This document shows, in pieces, positions 1-9,533 of a stretch of DNA of 64,000 nt. The stretch spans positions 1 through 64,000 of the forward strand of contig JANQSI010000001.1 of NCBI GenBank assembly GCA_028284125.1. The letters run 5' to 3'. Source of the stretch: Cyclobacteriaceae bacterium. Its GTDB lineage: Bacteria; Bacteroidota; Bacteroidia; Cytophagales; Cyclobacteriaceae. The position numbers and the translations under genes were made by a program. Position 1 is the stretch's first letter; each line of letters starts with the position of its first letter. Below the pieces are notes generated by a model. It was not told where the DNA came from and ran no database searches. It saw only the letters and a list, made by a program, of their open reading frames with translations.

Positions 1-3000
1 GTGGAATCTGCGCCGGATGAAGCATGTAACACCGGTACTTCTACAGGTATCGCTACGGCTACTGCTTTTGTCAGTGGTGCTTCGCAAGCTGCGGCTGACT
101 TCATCTTTACCTGGTATGCCAATGACCAGGTCACGCTGCTCGATGCTGCAGGACTGGGAGCTACTTTCAACGGTGCTGGTAATGGTACGGCTGGTGCTAA
201 TGAAGTTTCTACTCTTCCTAATAACCCTGCTGGGGAATCATACTATGTGCAGATTACAGATATCACTGGTACGAGTATCGGATGTACGAGTTCGCCGCTT
301 GTGCCGGTAACTATCACCCAGTTCGAACCTACTTTCTCGCTCATTGAAGCAGCAGCTGACTTTACTACTCAAGATGCTTCTGATTGTGAGCCTACTAATG
401 GTAACTTCGTCATCGCTACTGTTACTACTTCTAATCCTGTCACGCCTTCTAACCCAACTGGGGCTTCTACCCAAGAAGCGGCGGCTAACTTCGATTATCA
501 GTGGTTCCAAAATGGCACACAGATCTATCCTATCCCTTTCACGCCTGGGGTAGCTACGTGGGTCGTAGGGGAAACTGTAACCTTCGATGGTGGTAGTGCT
601 ACCGCTACGCTCATCTCTTATGATCTTACTAATAACCAACTGCTCGTATCTGGCCTCTCTGGTAATCTAACCAACGGATGGACCATCGCAGGGGCTACTG
701 GTACAGGTACGGTGAACTTTGCCGGTGGAATTACAGCCGGTGGAGCTACCGACGGGCTAGCTAGTGCTTATGGGCTCGTAGCGGACGATTATACCGTCAT
801 CATCAATCGTGTAGCCGATGGATGCCCTACAGTTGTTGACTCTCAAATTACGCCGTTTACTATAACCAACGAAACTCAGGAAATCACAATAGCGAAAGAC
901 GATTTGAATTCTTCAGATGATACCTACTGTGTTAACACGGGGAATTCTGGCGATGGAGTAATTATGGTAACCCTTACAGAAAATGGAGCTGCGGCTACAA
1001 TAGCTGATTACACCATTGAATGGTATCGAGGAACTTCAACGAGTGCAGCAAATCAAATTTATCCTGCTGATGGAGGTACCAGAGGTACAGCCGTGGACTT
1101 AAGCGGAGATCTGACACAAATTGGTGGTCTTTCCACTGGAGATTACACAGTCGTAGCGACAAAAACTACGAACACACCTAATATTGGATGCTCTCAAACT
1201 GCAGTATTCAATGTGGGATCAATGGATAATATCCCAGAATTTGACTTAACAGCAATTCTAGCAACAGTGGAACCTGATACAGTTTGTTCTCCTCCAGGAG
1301 TTTCTAGTGGTACATTTACCATCACAGATGCTGATATCACTCCTGGCAACTTGTCTGATTATGATGTCACTATCAGACAAACAACAGCAACTGGTACAAT
1401 CGTATTCAGTGCAACGCCTGCTTCTTCTCCAATTTCTCTCACAACATTGGCTGGTGATGATTACTACGTATTTGCTCAAAACAGAACTACAGGATGTTTT
1501 GCTCCTACTGCTCTCATCAACGTACCAGACTCAATAAGAAATCCACAAATTGGATTGGTCAGTATTACGCCAAATCAAGATTGTGGTGGCGGAGCTGAAG
1601 TTGGAGGGCTGGAAATTCTTATAGATAATCAGTTTACTCATACTGCAGGTCATATCGATATTCAGTGGGTAGATGTTGCATCTACGATGAATGTAAGTGC
1701 CGTTTATGCTGGAGTAACTGATACGGAAGCGATATTAACTGGAGTCCCAGCCGGAGATTATCGAGCCGATGTTACAAACAATTTAACAAGCTGTACATCG
1801 AGTCTAACATTCACTGTGCCAAACGAGCAAGTGCTGCCTGTCATAAGAAACTATGAAGTCAATGATGTGACCTACTGCTTTGACAATGGTTCATTTGTAC
1901 TTCTAGGGGTAAGCTTTGATGGAACATTGCTTGATTCAGCTACCATGAGTGGAGATTATACACTGGAAGTATACGATGATCCAGGATTAGCTCCTGCAGA
2001 TCGTGTGACGGATGGAGATGGCAATCTTACCAACTTCATTGTTGCTGGTCTTGGAACTGGAACGTATTATGGTATCACAAGAAAAACAGATTCTGATTGT
2101 CCATCGGAAGCGGTACAATTTGAAGTTGGGGATAATATATTCTTACCTGAAATTCAAATAACCTTGGTTGAAGCAGATTCTACCTGTGCAGCAGGAGGAA
2201 CACCAAATGGATCTCTTTCCGCAATGGCAGATTCGAATGACGATACCAACACCGACTACACCTTTGAATGGTTTGCTGGATCTGGAACAGGCGGAACTTC
2301 TGTAGGTACAACTTCTACTGTTTCTGGACTCTCAGCAGGTACATATACTGTTCGTGTCAGCTTTACGCCGAGCACATGCTTTAGTACTGCAGAAATCGAA
2401 GTTCCTAGTGTACCTGCTGATGTTGCAATTTTAGATGTTACTTCTACTGCTGCCACGGCTTGTACTCCAGGAGACGGTGTTATTACTGTTACCTCTGTTA
2501 GTAGAGATAACATCACAGATTATACCTTCGATTATTATGATGTTGATCCTACGGTAGGCTCTCCTACCCCCGTCTTTACAGGATTGGCTGGTGCAGCATA
2601 TACACAAGCAGAAGGTGGAATCACTTATTATGTAATTGGCACAAACACCTTATTAAATTGTGAAACACTTCCATTCGAAATAGCTGTAGGCGAAAACTTC
2701 ATAAGACCTCAAATTGAGTTGAGTGCTTTTGATGAGCAAGCGAATTGCGATCCATCAAATCCTAATGGTAGCTTAACTGTCACTGCTGATGGAGGAACTC
2801 CTACTAATGTTCAATGGTACTTTGGAACTGACACCAGCACACCACTTACAGATGCATTGATCGGAGGAAATGGTACACTATCCGGAGAAACTACCGCAAC
2901 GGTATCTGGGCTTCCAGCAGGTTTTTATACTGTTGAAGTTTTCAATGCTAACGGATGTTCTTCAACAGAAACTTACGAAATGGCGGATGATGTTCCTAAC

Positions 3001-4395
3001 CCTACATTAATTTCCACTTCGACATCTGCTAACACAAATTGTGTGAATCCGAATGGTCAGCTAGGCGCGTCAGTTATCATTCCTGGACCAGGAAGATCGG
3101 TTAGTGATTACAACTACTATTGGTACATTGGTGATTTGACAAATCCTGCAAGTAATCCACTAACATCTGGTTCAATTACACCGAACCCTGCTCCTGATTT
3201 CACTGGATCTCTTATTACAAATGTGGATGCTGGTACATACACCGTATTTGTTGTTGACACAATGGATCCATTCTGTCAATCCGAAGGTACTTTGGTTGAA
3301 GTAGAAGACGGTACTTCTCCTCCTGAGTATACATTAACTATCGATAACCATGTGACGGTTTGTTTCGATGTGAAGGATGGTTTTGCAAGCGTTGAAGTTC
3401 CTGATTTCTCCAAAGTGAACGTTGAATGGATCGATGATTCAAACACAGTAATCAGCACACAATTCTTCGCAGATTCATTAGATGCTGGATCTTATATCGT
3501 TTCATTGACGGATGTCAATACTGGATGTGTGGCTCAAGAGGTATTTAACATCAATAACGACGCAATCATCCCATCAGATCCAATGGTGATTGTAAACAAT
3601 AACAGAACGAACTGTACCACGCCAAATGGAAGCGCGGTGGCTAACGTGGATGGATCTCAAACTGGTTTCTTATTCGAGTGGTTCGATCAGGATGACATGA
3701 CAACTCCATACACGATCGGTGCTGAAGTTTTCAATCTTGACTCGACTACTTACCTAGTGAGAGCAACGAACCTGGCAACAGGTTGTGAGTCTGCATTGAC
3801 TTCCGTGACAATTGAGTATCAAGTGACTGATCCAATTTTTGAAGTCTTCTTCACTTTGGCTACATGTTTAAGAACAGAGGATGGGGCTACCAACCAGTTT
3901 GATGGTGAAGCTCAAGTTAATATTGATGAAGAATCGAATCCACAACAGTTTGCTGGTCAACTTAAAGCTACCGATTACGAGTGGAGAGATAGTAATGGTG
4001 ATATCATCAGTACGGATGCAAAACTGATTGATGCGGCTCCAGGCAGCTACACTGTTTCGTTTATGGCCAGAAATGGATGTACGTATACAGCTGGTTTTGA
4101 TATGACAACCCAGTTAATGGTTTATAATGGAGTTTCTGCGAATGACGATCAAATGAATGATTTCTTCCTCATCGACTGTGTGGATCAATTCCCTGGAAAC
4201 TCTGTCAAAATATATAACAGAGCTGGAACGTTAGTTTATGAAGTTGAGGAATACGATAATGTGAATACAAGGTTTGCTGGGCAGAGTAATGTTGGATCAA
4301 GGCAACGTGATCTTCCTGAAGGAACTTACTATTACATCATCGATAAAGGGGACGGAAGTGACTTAATTCAAGGTTATTTAGAATTAGTTAGATAA
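1..4395 (+). CDS. Giant secreted multi-repeat adhesin with T9SS type B C-terminal signal (5' end outside window)
   Basis: The reading frame is already open at base 1, so the N-terminus and signal peptide lie outside the window; 1464 residues are visible. The protein is a chain of Ig-like or SprB-like modules of roughly 110-130 residues. Each tends to hold a conserved Cys near its start and end in a phrase such as LSAGTYTV, VPAGDYRADV or LPAGFYTVEV. The last 90 or so residues (YNGVSANDDQMNDFF, VKIYNRAGTLVYE, LPEGTYYYIID) match the gliding-motility-associated CHU_C domain that directs T9SS export and surface attachment. A PorP/SprF gene follows 9 bp downstream, the usual pairing for type B substrates. 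Likely an extracellular adhesin or mobile-adhesin-like protein; the ligand is unknown. Residues about 176-246 hold an extra Gly/Thr-rich module that breaks the repeat, and bases 1-840 are clearly GC-richer than the rest. Confidence 0.85.
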   Translation: MESAPDEACNTGTSTGIATATAFVSGASQAAADFIFTWYANDQVTLLDAAGLGATFNGAGNGTAGANEVSTLPNNPAGESYYVQITDITGTSIGCTSSPLVPVTITQFEPTFSLIEAAADFTTQDASDCEPTNGNFVIATVTTSNPVTPSNPTGASTQEAAANFDYQWFQNGTQIYPIPFTPGVATWVVGETVTFDGGSATATLISYDLTNNQLLVSGLSGNLTNGWTIAGATGTGTVNFAGGITAGGATDGLASAYGLVADDYTVIINRVADGCPTVVDSQITPFTITNETQEITIAKDDLNSSDDTYCVNTGNSGDGVIMVTLTENGAAATIADYTIEWYRGTSTSAANQIYPADGGTRGTAVDLSGDLTQIGGLSTGDYTVVATKTTNTPNIGCSQTAVFNVGSMDNIPEFDLTAILATVEPDTVCSPPGVSSGTFTITDADITPGNLSDYDVTIRQTTATGTIVFSATPASSPISLTTLAGDDYYVFAQNRTTGCFAPTALINVPDSIRNPQIGLVSITPNQDCGGGAEVGGLEILIDNQFTHTAGHIDIQWVDVASTMNVSAVYAGVTDTEAILTGVPAGDYRADVTNNLTSCTSSLTFTVPNEQVLPVIRNYEVNDVTYCFDNGSFVLLGVSFDGTLLDSATMSGDYTLEVYDDPGLAPADRVTDGDGNLTNFIVAGLGTGTYYGITRKTDSDCPSEAVQFEVGDNIFLPEIQITLVEADSTCAAGGTPNGSLSAMADSNDDTNTDYTFEWFAGSGTGGTSVGTTSTVSGLSAGTYTVRVSFTPSTCFSTAEIEVPSVPADVAILDVTSTAATACTPGDGVITVTSVSRDNITDYTFDYYDVDPTVGSPTPVFTGLAGAAYTQAEGGITYYVIGTNTLLNCETLPFEIAVGENFIRPQIELSAFDEQANCDPSNPNGSLTVTADGGTPTNVQWYFGTDTSTPLTDALIGGNGTLSGETTATVSGLPAGFYTVEVFNANGCSSTETYEMADDVPNPTLISTSTSANTNCVNPNGQLGASVIIPGPGRSVSDYNYYWYIGDLTNPASNPLTSGSITPNPAPDFTGSLITNVDAGTYTVFVVDTMDPFCQSEGTLVEVEDGTSPPEYTLTIDNHVTVCFDVKDGFASVEVPDFSKVNVEWIDDSNTVISTQFFADSLDAGSYIVSLTDVNTGCVAQEVFNINNDAIIPSDPMVIVNNNRTNCTTPNGSAVANVDGSQTGFLFEWFDQDDMTTPYTIGAEVFNLDSTTYLVRATNLATGCESALTSVTIEYQVTDPIFEVFFTLATCLRTEDGATNQFDGEAQVNIDEESNPQQFAGQLKATDYEWRDSNGDIISTDAKLIDAAPGSYTVSFMARNGCTYTAGFDMTTQLMVYNGVSANDDQMNDFFLIDCVDQFPGNSVKIYNRAGTLVYEVEEYDNVNTRFAGQSNVGSRQRDLPEGTYYYIIDKGDGSDLIQGYLELVR

Positions 4396-4404
4396 ATTTA
4401 GCAC

Positions 4405-5322
4405 ATGAGAAAGGTCATCGCTTTTATTTTCCTAGGCACGATTGCGTTCTGCTCACTTGCGCAGCAACGGCCTGTGATGTCTACCTACATGTTCAATGGA
4501 CTCGTTCTCAACCCAGCATATGCTGGCAGCCTTAACTTATTTGTAAGCACTTTCATTCATAGAAAACAATGGATCAATGTTGAGGGTGCTCCAACGTCTA
4601 ATGTGTTTACAGTCCACAACTCATTTTTATCCAACCAGATCGGTGTTGGGCTTTTGGTGTCACAAGATCGGGTTGGCGTTCACGAAGAGACAGCCCTTTA
4701 CACAAGTTATGCCTACAAAATAAAAACCTCAGCTGGAATTTTGTCATTCGGACTTCAGGGTGGTTTTGATAACCGAAGAGCCGATTTCAGTATGTTGACA
4801 GTATTAAATAGTGAAGATCCCCTATTGAACTCAGCGTCTTCGAAATTGAGTCCAAACTTTGGAACGGGAATTTATTTCGCAAATCCGGTCATGTATGCTG
4901 GGATTTCTGTTCCGTACATCCTAGAAAACAACTTGTATCAGGTGGAGAGTATCACGACACAATCTAGAGAAAGTAGATACTACTATGGAACGGCTGGAGT
5001 CATCTTGGATATCAACAGAAACATAAAACTAGCTCCAGCTTTTCTAGTAACTGTTCAGGAAAAAAACAGACCTACTTGGGATTTCAATGCTACCGTGATT
5101 TTTGATGAAATCGCTTACGCAGGTGTTTCTTACAGAAATGGGGATGCACTTGTTTTGTTAGCTCAGATGATTTTAAATGAAAATTTCCGTGTCGGCTACT
5201 CCTATGACGCAACTGTGTCTTCACTCTCGAATCATTCGAAGGGATCGCATGAAATCATGCTTATTTACAGACGAAAGTTCAAGAATTCGAGAAACGATCC
5301 TCAATGTCCGGTTTACTTCTGA
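4405..5322 (+). CDS. PorP/SprF family type IX secretion outer-membrane protein
   Basis: 305 residues with an N-terminal signal peptide (cleavage probably after SLA, before QQRPVMSTYMFNG). The segment MFNGLVLNPAYAGS is the family hallmark, and the rest reads as alternating beta strands of a 14-strand-like barrel. PorP/SprF proteins sit in the outer membrane and help export or anchor specific T9SS substrates. Copies lying directly behind a CHU_C adhesin are usually dedicated to it, and here the gap is only 9 bp, so co-transcription is likely. The 3' end overlaps the convergent membrane-protein gene by 10 bp. The family call is firm; the dedication to the upstream adhesin is inferred from position. 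Confidence 0.9.
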   Translation: MRKVIAFIFLGTIAFCSLAQQRPVMSTYMFNGLVLNPAYAGSLNLFVSTFIHRKQWINVEGAPTSNVFTVHNSFLSNQIGVGLLVSQDRVGVHEETALYTSYAYKIKTSAGILSFGLQGGFDNRRADFSMLTVLNSEDPLLNSASSKLSPNFGTGIYFANPVMYAGISVPYILENNLYQVESITTQSRESRYYYGTAGVILDINRNIKLAPAFLVTVQEKNRPTWDFNATVIFDEIAYAGVSYRNGDALVLLAQMILNENFRVGYSYDATVSSLSNHSKGSHEIMLIYRRKFKNSRNDPQCPVYF

Positions 5323-5663
5323 TCTTCTTTCTGGCTCAAATCCGAAAGTAGAGAATTTGTCAGTGATAGCACCAAGCTAAAAAGCAACGCCCACCAAAAT
5401 CCATCAACTTCAAAACCAGGGACAAGCGAACTTGCCATCAAAATAATCAAGGCATTAATCACCAGTAAAAAAAGTCCCAGTGATAGTATGGTGAGTGGAA
5501 TGGTAAAAATGATCAACAGAGGTTTTACGGTGACATTTAGCAACGAGAGCAATACAGCAATCACAATAGCTACCATAAAACTATCTACATAGATTCCGGG
5601 AAGGATGTAGGAAGCAATAATTACCGCAATTGAAGACAGAAGGATTTTCGTTAGAAAGTTCAT
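5313..5663 (-). CDS. Phage holin family 4 / YvlD-like small membrane protein
   Basis: 116 residues with four hydrophobic segments (about 6-22, 28-47, 50-75, 86-104). The pattern SYILPGIYVDSF followed by LLSLLNVTVKPLL is typical of the YvlD / phage-holin-4-2 family. Despite that name, most members are chromosomal inner-membrane proteins of unknown role and nothing phage-like is nearby. The start overlaps the stop of the upstream gamma-carbonic anhydrase gene by 4 bp (ATGA), so the two are translationally coupled. Family assignment is good; function is unknown. Confidence 0.8.
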   Translation of the reverse strand: MNFLTKILLSSIAVIIASYILPGIYVDSFMVAIVIAVLLSLLNVTVKPLLIIFTIPLTILSLGLFLLVINALIILMASSLVPGFEVDGFWWALLFSLVLSLTNSLLSDLSQKEDQK

Positions 5664-6181
5664 TTTTCAGATTCTTTAAACCAGCCTGCGTACATGTTGT
5701 AACTGGAAGCTATACGTGATTGCATTTTCCTATTTTCCTCATCAATCTCTTTGATCTTTTTCCCCGGTATCCCTCCTATCACCACGTTTTCCTCAACTAC
5801 CGTATTGGCCAAAACGACTGAGCCTGCTCCAATAATGGAACCTGATTTGATAACAGCATTGTCTAAAATAATGGCCCCAATTCCAATCAACACATCATCT
5901 TCAATGGTGCAACCGTGAATCACCGCATTATGTCCAATTGTAACGTTATTTCCAATGGTCGTAGAAGCTTTTTCATAAGTCCCGTGAATGGTGACATTAT
6001 CTTGAATATTGGTATTGTTCCCAACAGTAATTGAATTTACATCACCACGGACAACTGCACTGAACCACACGGTACAGTTATCACCCAATTCCACTTCGCC
6101 AACGATTGTGGCGTTTTCAGCAAACCAACAGTCATTTCCGAATTTGGGAGTAAATCCTCTTACTTCTTTGATTAAAGCCAT
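5660..6181 (-). CDS. Gamma-class carbonic anhydrase family protein (left-handed beta-helix)
   Basis: 173 residues, normal for the YrdA/PaaY/CaiE-like gamma-carbonic anhydrase group. Hexapeptide repeats of the left-handed beta-helix run through the whole protein (IVGEVELGDNCTVW, ITVGNNTNIQDN, TTIGNNVTIGHNAVI). His residues in TIHGTY and in IGHNAVIHGC occupy the positions used for trimer-interface zinc. The C-terminal helix ends in YAGWFKESEK. Expected to be a cytoplasmic trimer catalysing CO2 hydration or a related acyl-CoA reaction; family members differ, so the substrate is uncertain. First gene of a two-gene minus-strand unit, divergent from miaB. Confidence 0.87.
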   Translation of the reverse strand: MALIKEVRGFTPKFGNDCWFAENATIVGEVELGDNCTVWFSAVVRGDVNSITVGNNTNIQDNVTIHGTYEKASTTIGNNVTIGHNAVIHGCTIEDDVLIGIGAIILDNAVIKSGSIIGAGSVVLANTVVEENVVIGGIPGKKIKEIDEENRKMQSRIASSYNMYAGWFKESEK

Positions 6182-6232
6182 TTATTATGCATTTATCGAC
6201 TAAACTAATAGAAAATTCAGAAGGTTCAATGC

Positions 6233-6263
6233 TGACAAAATGTCACAACTGTTTCTATCTTTG
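6233..6263 (+). promoter_or_regulatory. miaB promoter: TAnnTTTG -7 box with TGACA-AAA-TGTCA palindrome
   Basis: TATCTTTG at 6256-6263 matches the Bacteroidetes sigma-ABfr -7 consensus TAnnTTTG and lies only 5 bases before the miaB ATG at 6269. Transcription should therefore begin at or next to the start codon, giving a nearly leaderless mRNA. A perfect inverted repeat TGACA-AAA-TGTCA (6233-6245) overlaps the region where the -33 element should be, so it may be an operator. Confidence 0.55.
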
Positions 6264-6268
6264 CGCCC

Positions 6269-7717
6269 ATGCAGGGATTGATAGCAGATATTGATTTAGT
6301 TGAAGAGGAAAAGGCGGAAGCATGCGATTACAAAGTATCCGCCGACGAGAAGTTTGGAGCCAAAAAACTCTACATCGAAAGTTATGGTTGTCAGATGAAT
6401 TTCTCAGATAGTGAAATTGTCACTTCTATATTAAAAGAAGAAGGGTTTGGAACTACTTCGCAGGTTGAGCAAGCCGATGTAATACTGATCAACACTTGTT
6501 CCATTCGCGAAAAAGCAGAGCAAACGGTTAGAAATCGACTGAACTACTTCAGAGGGGTCAAGAAAAGAAACGGTGAAGTGACAATTGGAGTATTAGGCTG
6601 CATGGCCGAGCGACTTAAATCAAAATTGCTGGAGGAAGAAAAGATCGTTGACCTAGTATTGGGGCCAGATGCGTACAGAGATCTTCCAAAATTGGTTAAA
6701 CAGGCAGAGGAAGGTGAAAAAGGCATCAATACGTTCCTGTCCCGTGAAGAAACATATGCAGATATCGCTCCAGTTCGGTTGAATTCGAATGGAGTGACAG
6801 CTTTTATTTCCATCATGCGAGGCTGTGACAACATGTGTTCCTTCTGTGTGGTACCATTTACAAGAGGACGTGAAAGAAGCAGAGATCCCCAATCCATTGT
6901 TAAAGAAGCATCGGACCTATTTAATCAAGGTTTTAGAGAAGTGACCCTGCTTGGTCAAAATGTTGATTCTTATAAATGGTCGGCAAGCGAAAACAACAAG
7001 GCCAGATTGGAAAAGAGTAACGAAGATGAGATTGTGAGTTTTGCAAACTTGCTTGAAATGGTGGCGAAAGTTCATCCAGATCTCCGAGTCCGGTTTTCTA
7101 CTTCACATCCGAAAGACATCACAGATGAAGTTCTCCATACCATGAAAAAGTATGACAACATCTGCAAGAACATTCATTTACCAGCACAAAGCGGAAACTC
7201 CCGAGTACTGAAATTAATGAACAGAACCTATGATCGTGAATGGTATATGGGACGAGTCGATGCAATTCGGAACATTCTTGGAGAAAATTGCGGAATCACT
7301 TCTGACATGATTGCCGGTTTTTGTTCCGAAACAGAAGAAGAACATCAGGATACTTTATCGCTGATGGACTATGTGAAGTATGACTTTTCCTACATGTTTT
7401 TCTACTCGGAAAGACCTGGAACGCTAGCGGCAAAAAAATACGAAGATGATATTCCATTGGAAGTCAAAAAACGAAGGCTTCAGGAAATCATGGAAAAACA
7501 ACGAGAGTATTCCATTAAACGAAATCAACGAGATGTTGGAAAAACATTTAAAGTGTTAGTCGAAGGCAAAAGCAAAAGATCTGACGAGCAGATGCAAGGC
7601 AGAAATTCAGCAAACAAAGTGGTGGTCTTTGATGGTGACTACCCGAAAGGATCTTATTTAAATGTTGAAGTGTTTGATTGTTCGGCTGGAACATTGTTCG
7701 GTAAAGTAGTAGCATGA
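6269..7717 (+). CDS. miaB: tRNA-2-methylthio-N6-dimethylallyladenosine synthase MiaB
   Basis: 482 residues. Radical-SAM methylthiotransferase that adds the methylthio group to i6A37 of tRNAs reading UNN codons, in the cytoplasm. The N-terminal UPF0004 domain carries its three cluster-binding cysteines (about C41 in YGCQMNF, C77 in NTCSIRE, C111 in LGCMAER). The radical-SAM motif is [20 protein letters not shown] (C186, C190, C193). The C-terminal 60 residues form the TRAM domain. The length is slightly above the usual 440-475 because of an acidic N-terminal extension of about 30 residues. The stop overlaps the next gene's start by 4 bp. First gene of a run that includes a sigma-54 activator, lptE, a TPR protein and secG. 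Confidence 0.96.
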   Translation: MQGLIADIDLVEEEKAEACDYKVSADEKFGAKKLYIESYGCQMNFSDSEIVTSILKEEGFGTTSQVEQADVILINTCSIREKAEQTVRNRLNYFRGVKKRNGEVTIGVLGCMAERLKSKLLEEEKIVDLVLGPDAYRDLPKLVKQAEEGEKGINTFLSREETYADIAPVRLNSNGVTAFISIMRGCDNMCSFCVVPFTRGRERSRDPQSIVKEASDLFNQGFREVTLLGQNVDSYKWSASENNKARLEKSNEDEIVSFANLLEMVAKVHPDLRVRFSTSHPKDITDEVLHTMKKYDNICKNIHLPAQSGNSRVLKLMNRTYDREWYMGRVDAIRNILGENCGITSDMIAGFCSETEEEHQDTLSLMDYVKYDFSYMFFYSERPGTLAAKKYEDDIPLEVKKRRLQEIMEKQREYSIKRNQRDVGKTFKVLVEGKSKRSDEQMQGRNSANKVVVFDGDYPKGSYLNVEVFDCSAGTLFGKVVA

Positions 7718-8985
7718 GTGAAAAAGTAGATCCGGAAGTTCAAGCGATTAAGCAACGCTTTGAGATTGTAGGCAATTCTCCTAAGCTAAACAATGCTATA
7801 CGTGTGGCGTTGCAAGTGGCACCGACAGACATGAGTGTATTGATCACTGGAGAAAGTGGCGCTGGTAAGGAATCATTTTCCAAGATCATTCACAGCTTAT
7901 CCCATCGCAAGCACGGACAATTTATAGCTATCAACTGTGGCGCGATCCCTGAAGGAACCATCGATTCCGAACTCTTTGGGCATGAGAAAGGAGCATTCAC
8001 AGGCGCATCCGAAAGCAGAAAAGGATATTTCGAAGTAACTGATGGAGGAACGATTTTCCTTGATGAAATCGGAGAAATGCCTCAAAGTACCCAAGCCAGA
8101 CTTCTGCGTGTGTTGGAAAATGGTGAATTTATAAAAGTTGGCTCTTCTAAAGTGCTCAAAACCAACGTGCGCGTAATCGCTGCAACCAATGTGAACCTTT
8201 TGGATGCAGTCAACAAAGGGAAATTCAGGGAAGATTTATTTTATCGACTCAGTACCGTTCCAATTTATGTCCCGGCGTTGAGAGAACGAGGTGATGATGT
8301 GATGCTTTTGTTCAAAAAGTTCACCTATGATTTTTCAGAAAATTACAAGACCGAGCCCATCAAGCTTACACCGGATGCCCAGGAATACCTCAAATCACAT
8401 CGTTTTCCTGGCAACATTCGACAGCTGAAAAATTTGGCTGAACAAATGAGTATTCTCAGCGTCGATCGAGAAGTCAACGCCATTCAATTGGAGACTTTTC
8501 TGCCAAGATCAGGTAGCAACCTTCCTGCATTGATTGACAAAGCTGAATCACAAGATAACTTCACAGAGCGAGACATTTTGTACAAGGTTTTGTTCGATAT
8601 GAAAGCTGATATGGCTGATTTGAAAAAATTGGTATTTAAAATGCTGGAAGGAACAGAGAACAAAAGTGAAATTCTAGAAGAACACAAGAATCTGTTTACA
8701 AATGCGGAATCAGTGCCATCCGTAATCGAAGAAAGCACACCAGATCCGGAACCTCCTACCCTGGTCATTTCTTCCAATGAAGAAGACTTTGACGAAGAAG
8801 TAGAAGACATCACACACGAAACGGAGTTTGAAGATTCGTTGCTTTTGGAGAAGAAAGAAAAGGAAATGATCATTCGGGCGTTGAAGAAAAACAACAACAA
8901 AAGAAAATACGCTGCTGAGGACCTGGGAATATCGGAACGAACTTTGTATAGAAAGATCAAACAATATGAAATTGAGAAAATTTAG
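7714..8985 (+). CDS. Sigma-54 interaction domain transcriptional activator (no receiver domain)
   Basis: 423 residues. AAA+ activator of RpoN-dependent promoters: Walker A GESGAGKE (about 46-53), sigma-54 contact loop GAFTGA (about 93-98), Walker B region [11 protein letters not shown] (about 111-121), and a Fis-type HTH at the C-terminus (about 385-420, [20 protein letters not shown]). There is no N-terminal receiver, GAF or PAS domain, so activity is probably set by expression or by a partner. A long acidic linker (about 310-375, rich in E, D, S and P) separates the AAA+ and DNA-binding parts. It starts inside miaB (ATGA overlap) and ends 20 bp inside lptE. The miaB-activator-lptE-secG neighbourhood is, from memory, common in Bacteroidetes; the target promoters are not known to me. 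Confidence 0.92.
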   Translation: MSEKVDPEVQAIKQRFEIVGNSPKLNNAIRVALQVAPTDMSVLITGESGAGKESFSKIIHSLSHRKHGQFIAINCGAIPEGTIDSELFGHEKGAFTGASESRKGYFEVTDGGTIFLDEIGEMPQSTQARLLRVLENGEFIKVGSSKVLKTNVRVIAATNVNLLDAVNKGKFREDLFYRLSTVPIYVPALRERGDDVMLLFKKFTYDFSENYKTEPIKLTPDAQEYLKSHRFPGNIRQLKNLAEQMSILSVDREVNAIQLETFLPRSGSNLPALIDKAESQDNFTERDILYKVLFDMKADMADLKKLVFKMLEGTENKSEILEEHKNLFTNAESVPSVIEESTPDPEPPTLVISSNEEDFDEEVEDITHETEFEDSLLLEKKEKEMIIRALKKNNNKRKYAAEDLGISERTLYRKIKQYEIEKI

Positions 8986-9493
8986 TCTGATCTTTTGCCT
9001 TTTGTCTCTAGGAATTTTTACTGATTGTGGGATTTATTCCTTTACAGGCGCTTCCATTTCGCCCGACGTTAGAACTATTTCTATTCAGACTTTTTACAAC
9101 AATGCACCACTTGGACCCTCAAATATGAGTGTTCTATTTACAGAAAGTATCAGAGATTATTTCCAACAAAACACAAGCTTAGACCTTGTAGATTCCAATG
9201 GCGACCTTCAATTTGACGGATTCATCACTAACTACACCATTACTCCTGTAGCAGCTACCGCCTCAGGACAAAACAATGGAATTGACGTTTCTGCACTTTC
9301 CAGGATTACAATAACCGTAAGTGCATCCTACATAAATGTGAAGGATCCGACCTTCGATTTTGATCAAAATTTCTCTTTTTTCAAGGATTACGACAACACA
9401 ATTGATCTTTCGTCGAATGAAGAAGCATTTGTAGAGGAAATATTCGACCAAATCATCCTGGATATCTTTAACGCTTCAGTTGCAAATTGGTGA
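8966..9493 (+). CDS. lptE: LptE-family LPS-assembly lipoprotein
   Basis: 175 residues, the usual size of Bacteroidetes LptE. Expected to be the outer-membrane lipoprotein plug of the LptD translocon that inserts lipopolysaccharide. The N-terminal signal is followed by C21 in IFTDCGIYSFTGASI; CGIYSFTG is the family signature. The residue before the lipidated Cys is Asp, which is unusual (normally G, A or S). The body (ISIQTFYNNAPLGPSNMS, LTESIRDYFQQNTSL) fits the LptE fold. It overlaps the sigma-54 activator by 20 bp, so it is very probably co-transcribed with it. Confidence 0.85.
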   Translation: MKLRKFSLIFCLLSLGIFTDCGIYSFTGASISPDVRTISIQTFYNNAPLGPSNMSVLFTESIRDYFQQNTSLDLVDSNGDLQFDGFITNYTITPVAATASGQNNGIDVSALSRITITVSASYINVKDPTFDFDQNFSFFKDYDNTIDLSSNEEAFVEEIFDQIILDIFNASVANW

Positions 9494-9533
9494 TTTTGCT
9501 TAATTTTAGCATTAACACCTTCTACCAAACCCT

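Noticed and set aside
5313-5663. Holin-family name suggested a prophage remnant
   Set aside because: The protein belongs to the chromosomal YvlD-like branch, no other phage gene is near, and it is coupled to a carbonic anhydrase gene.
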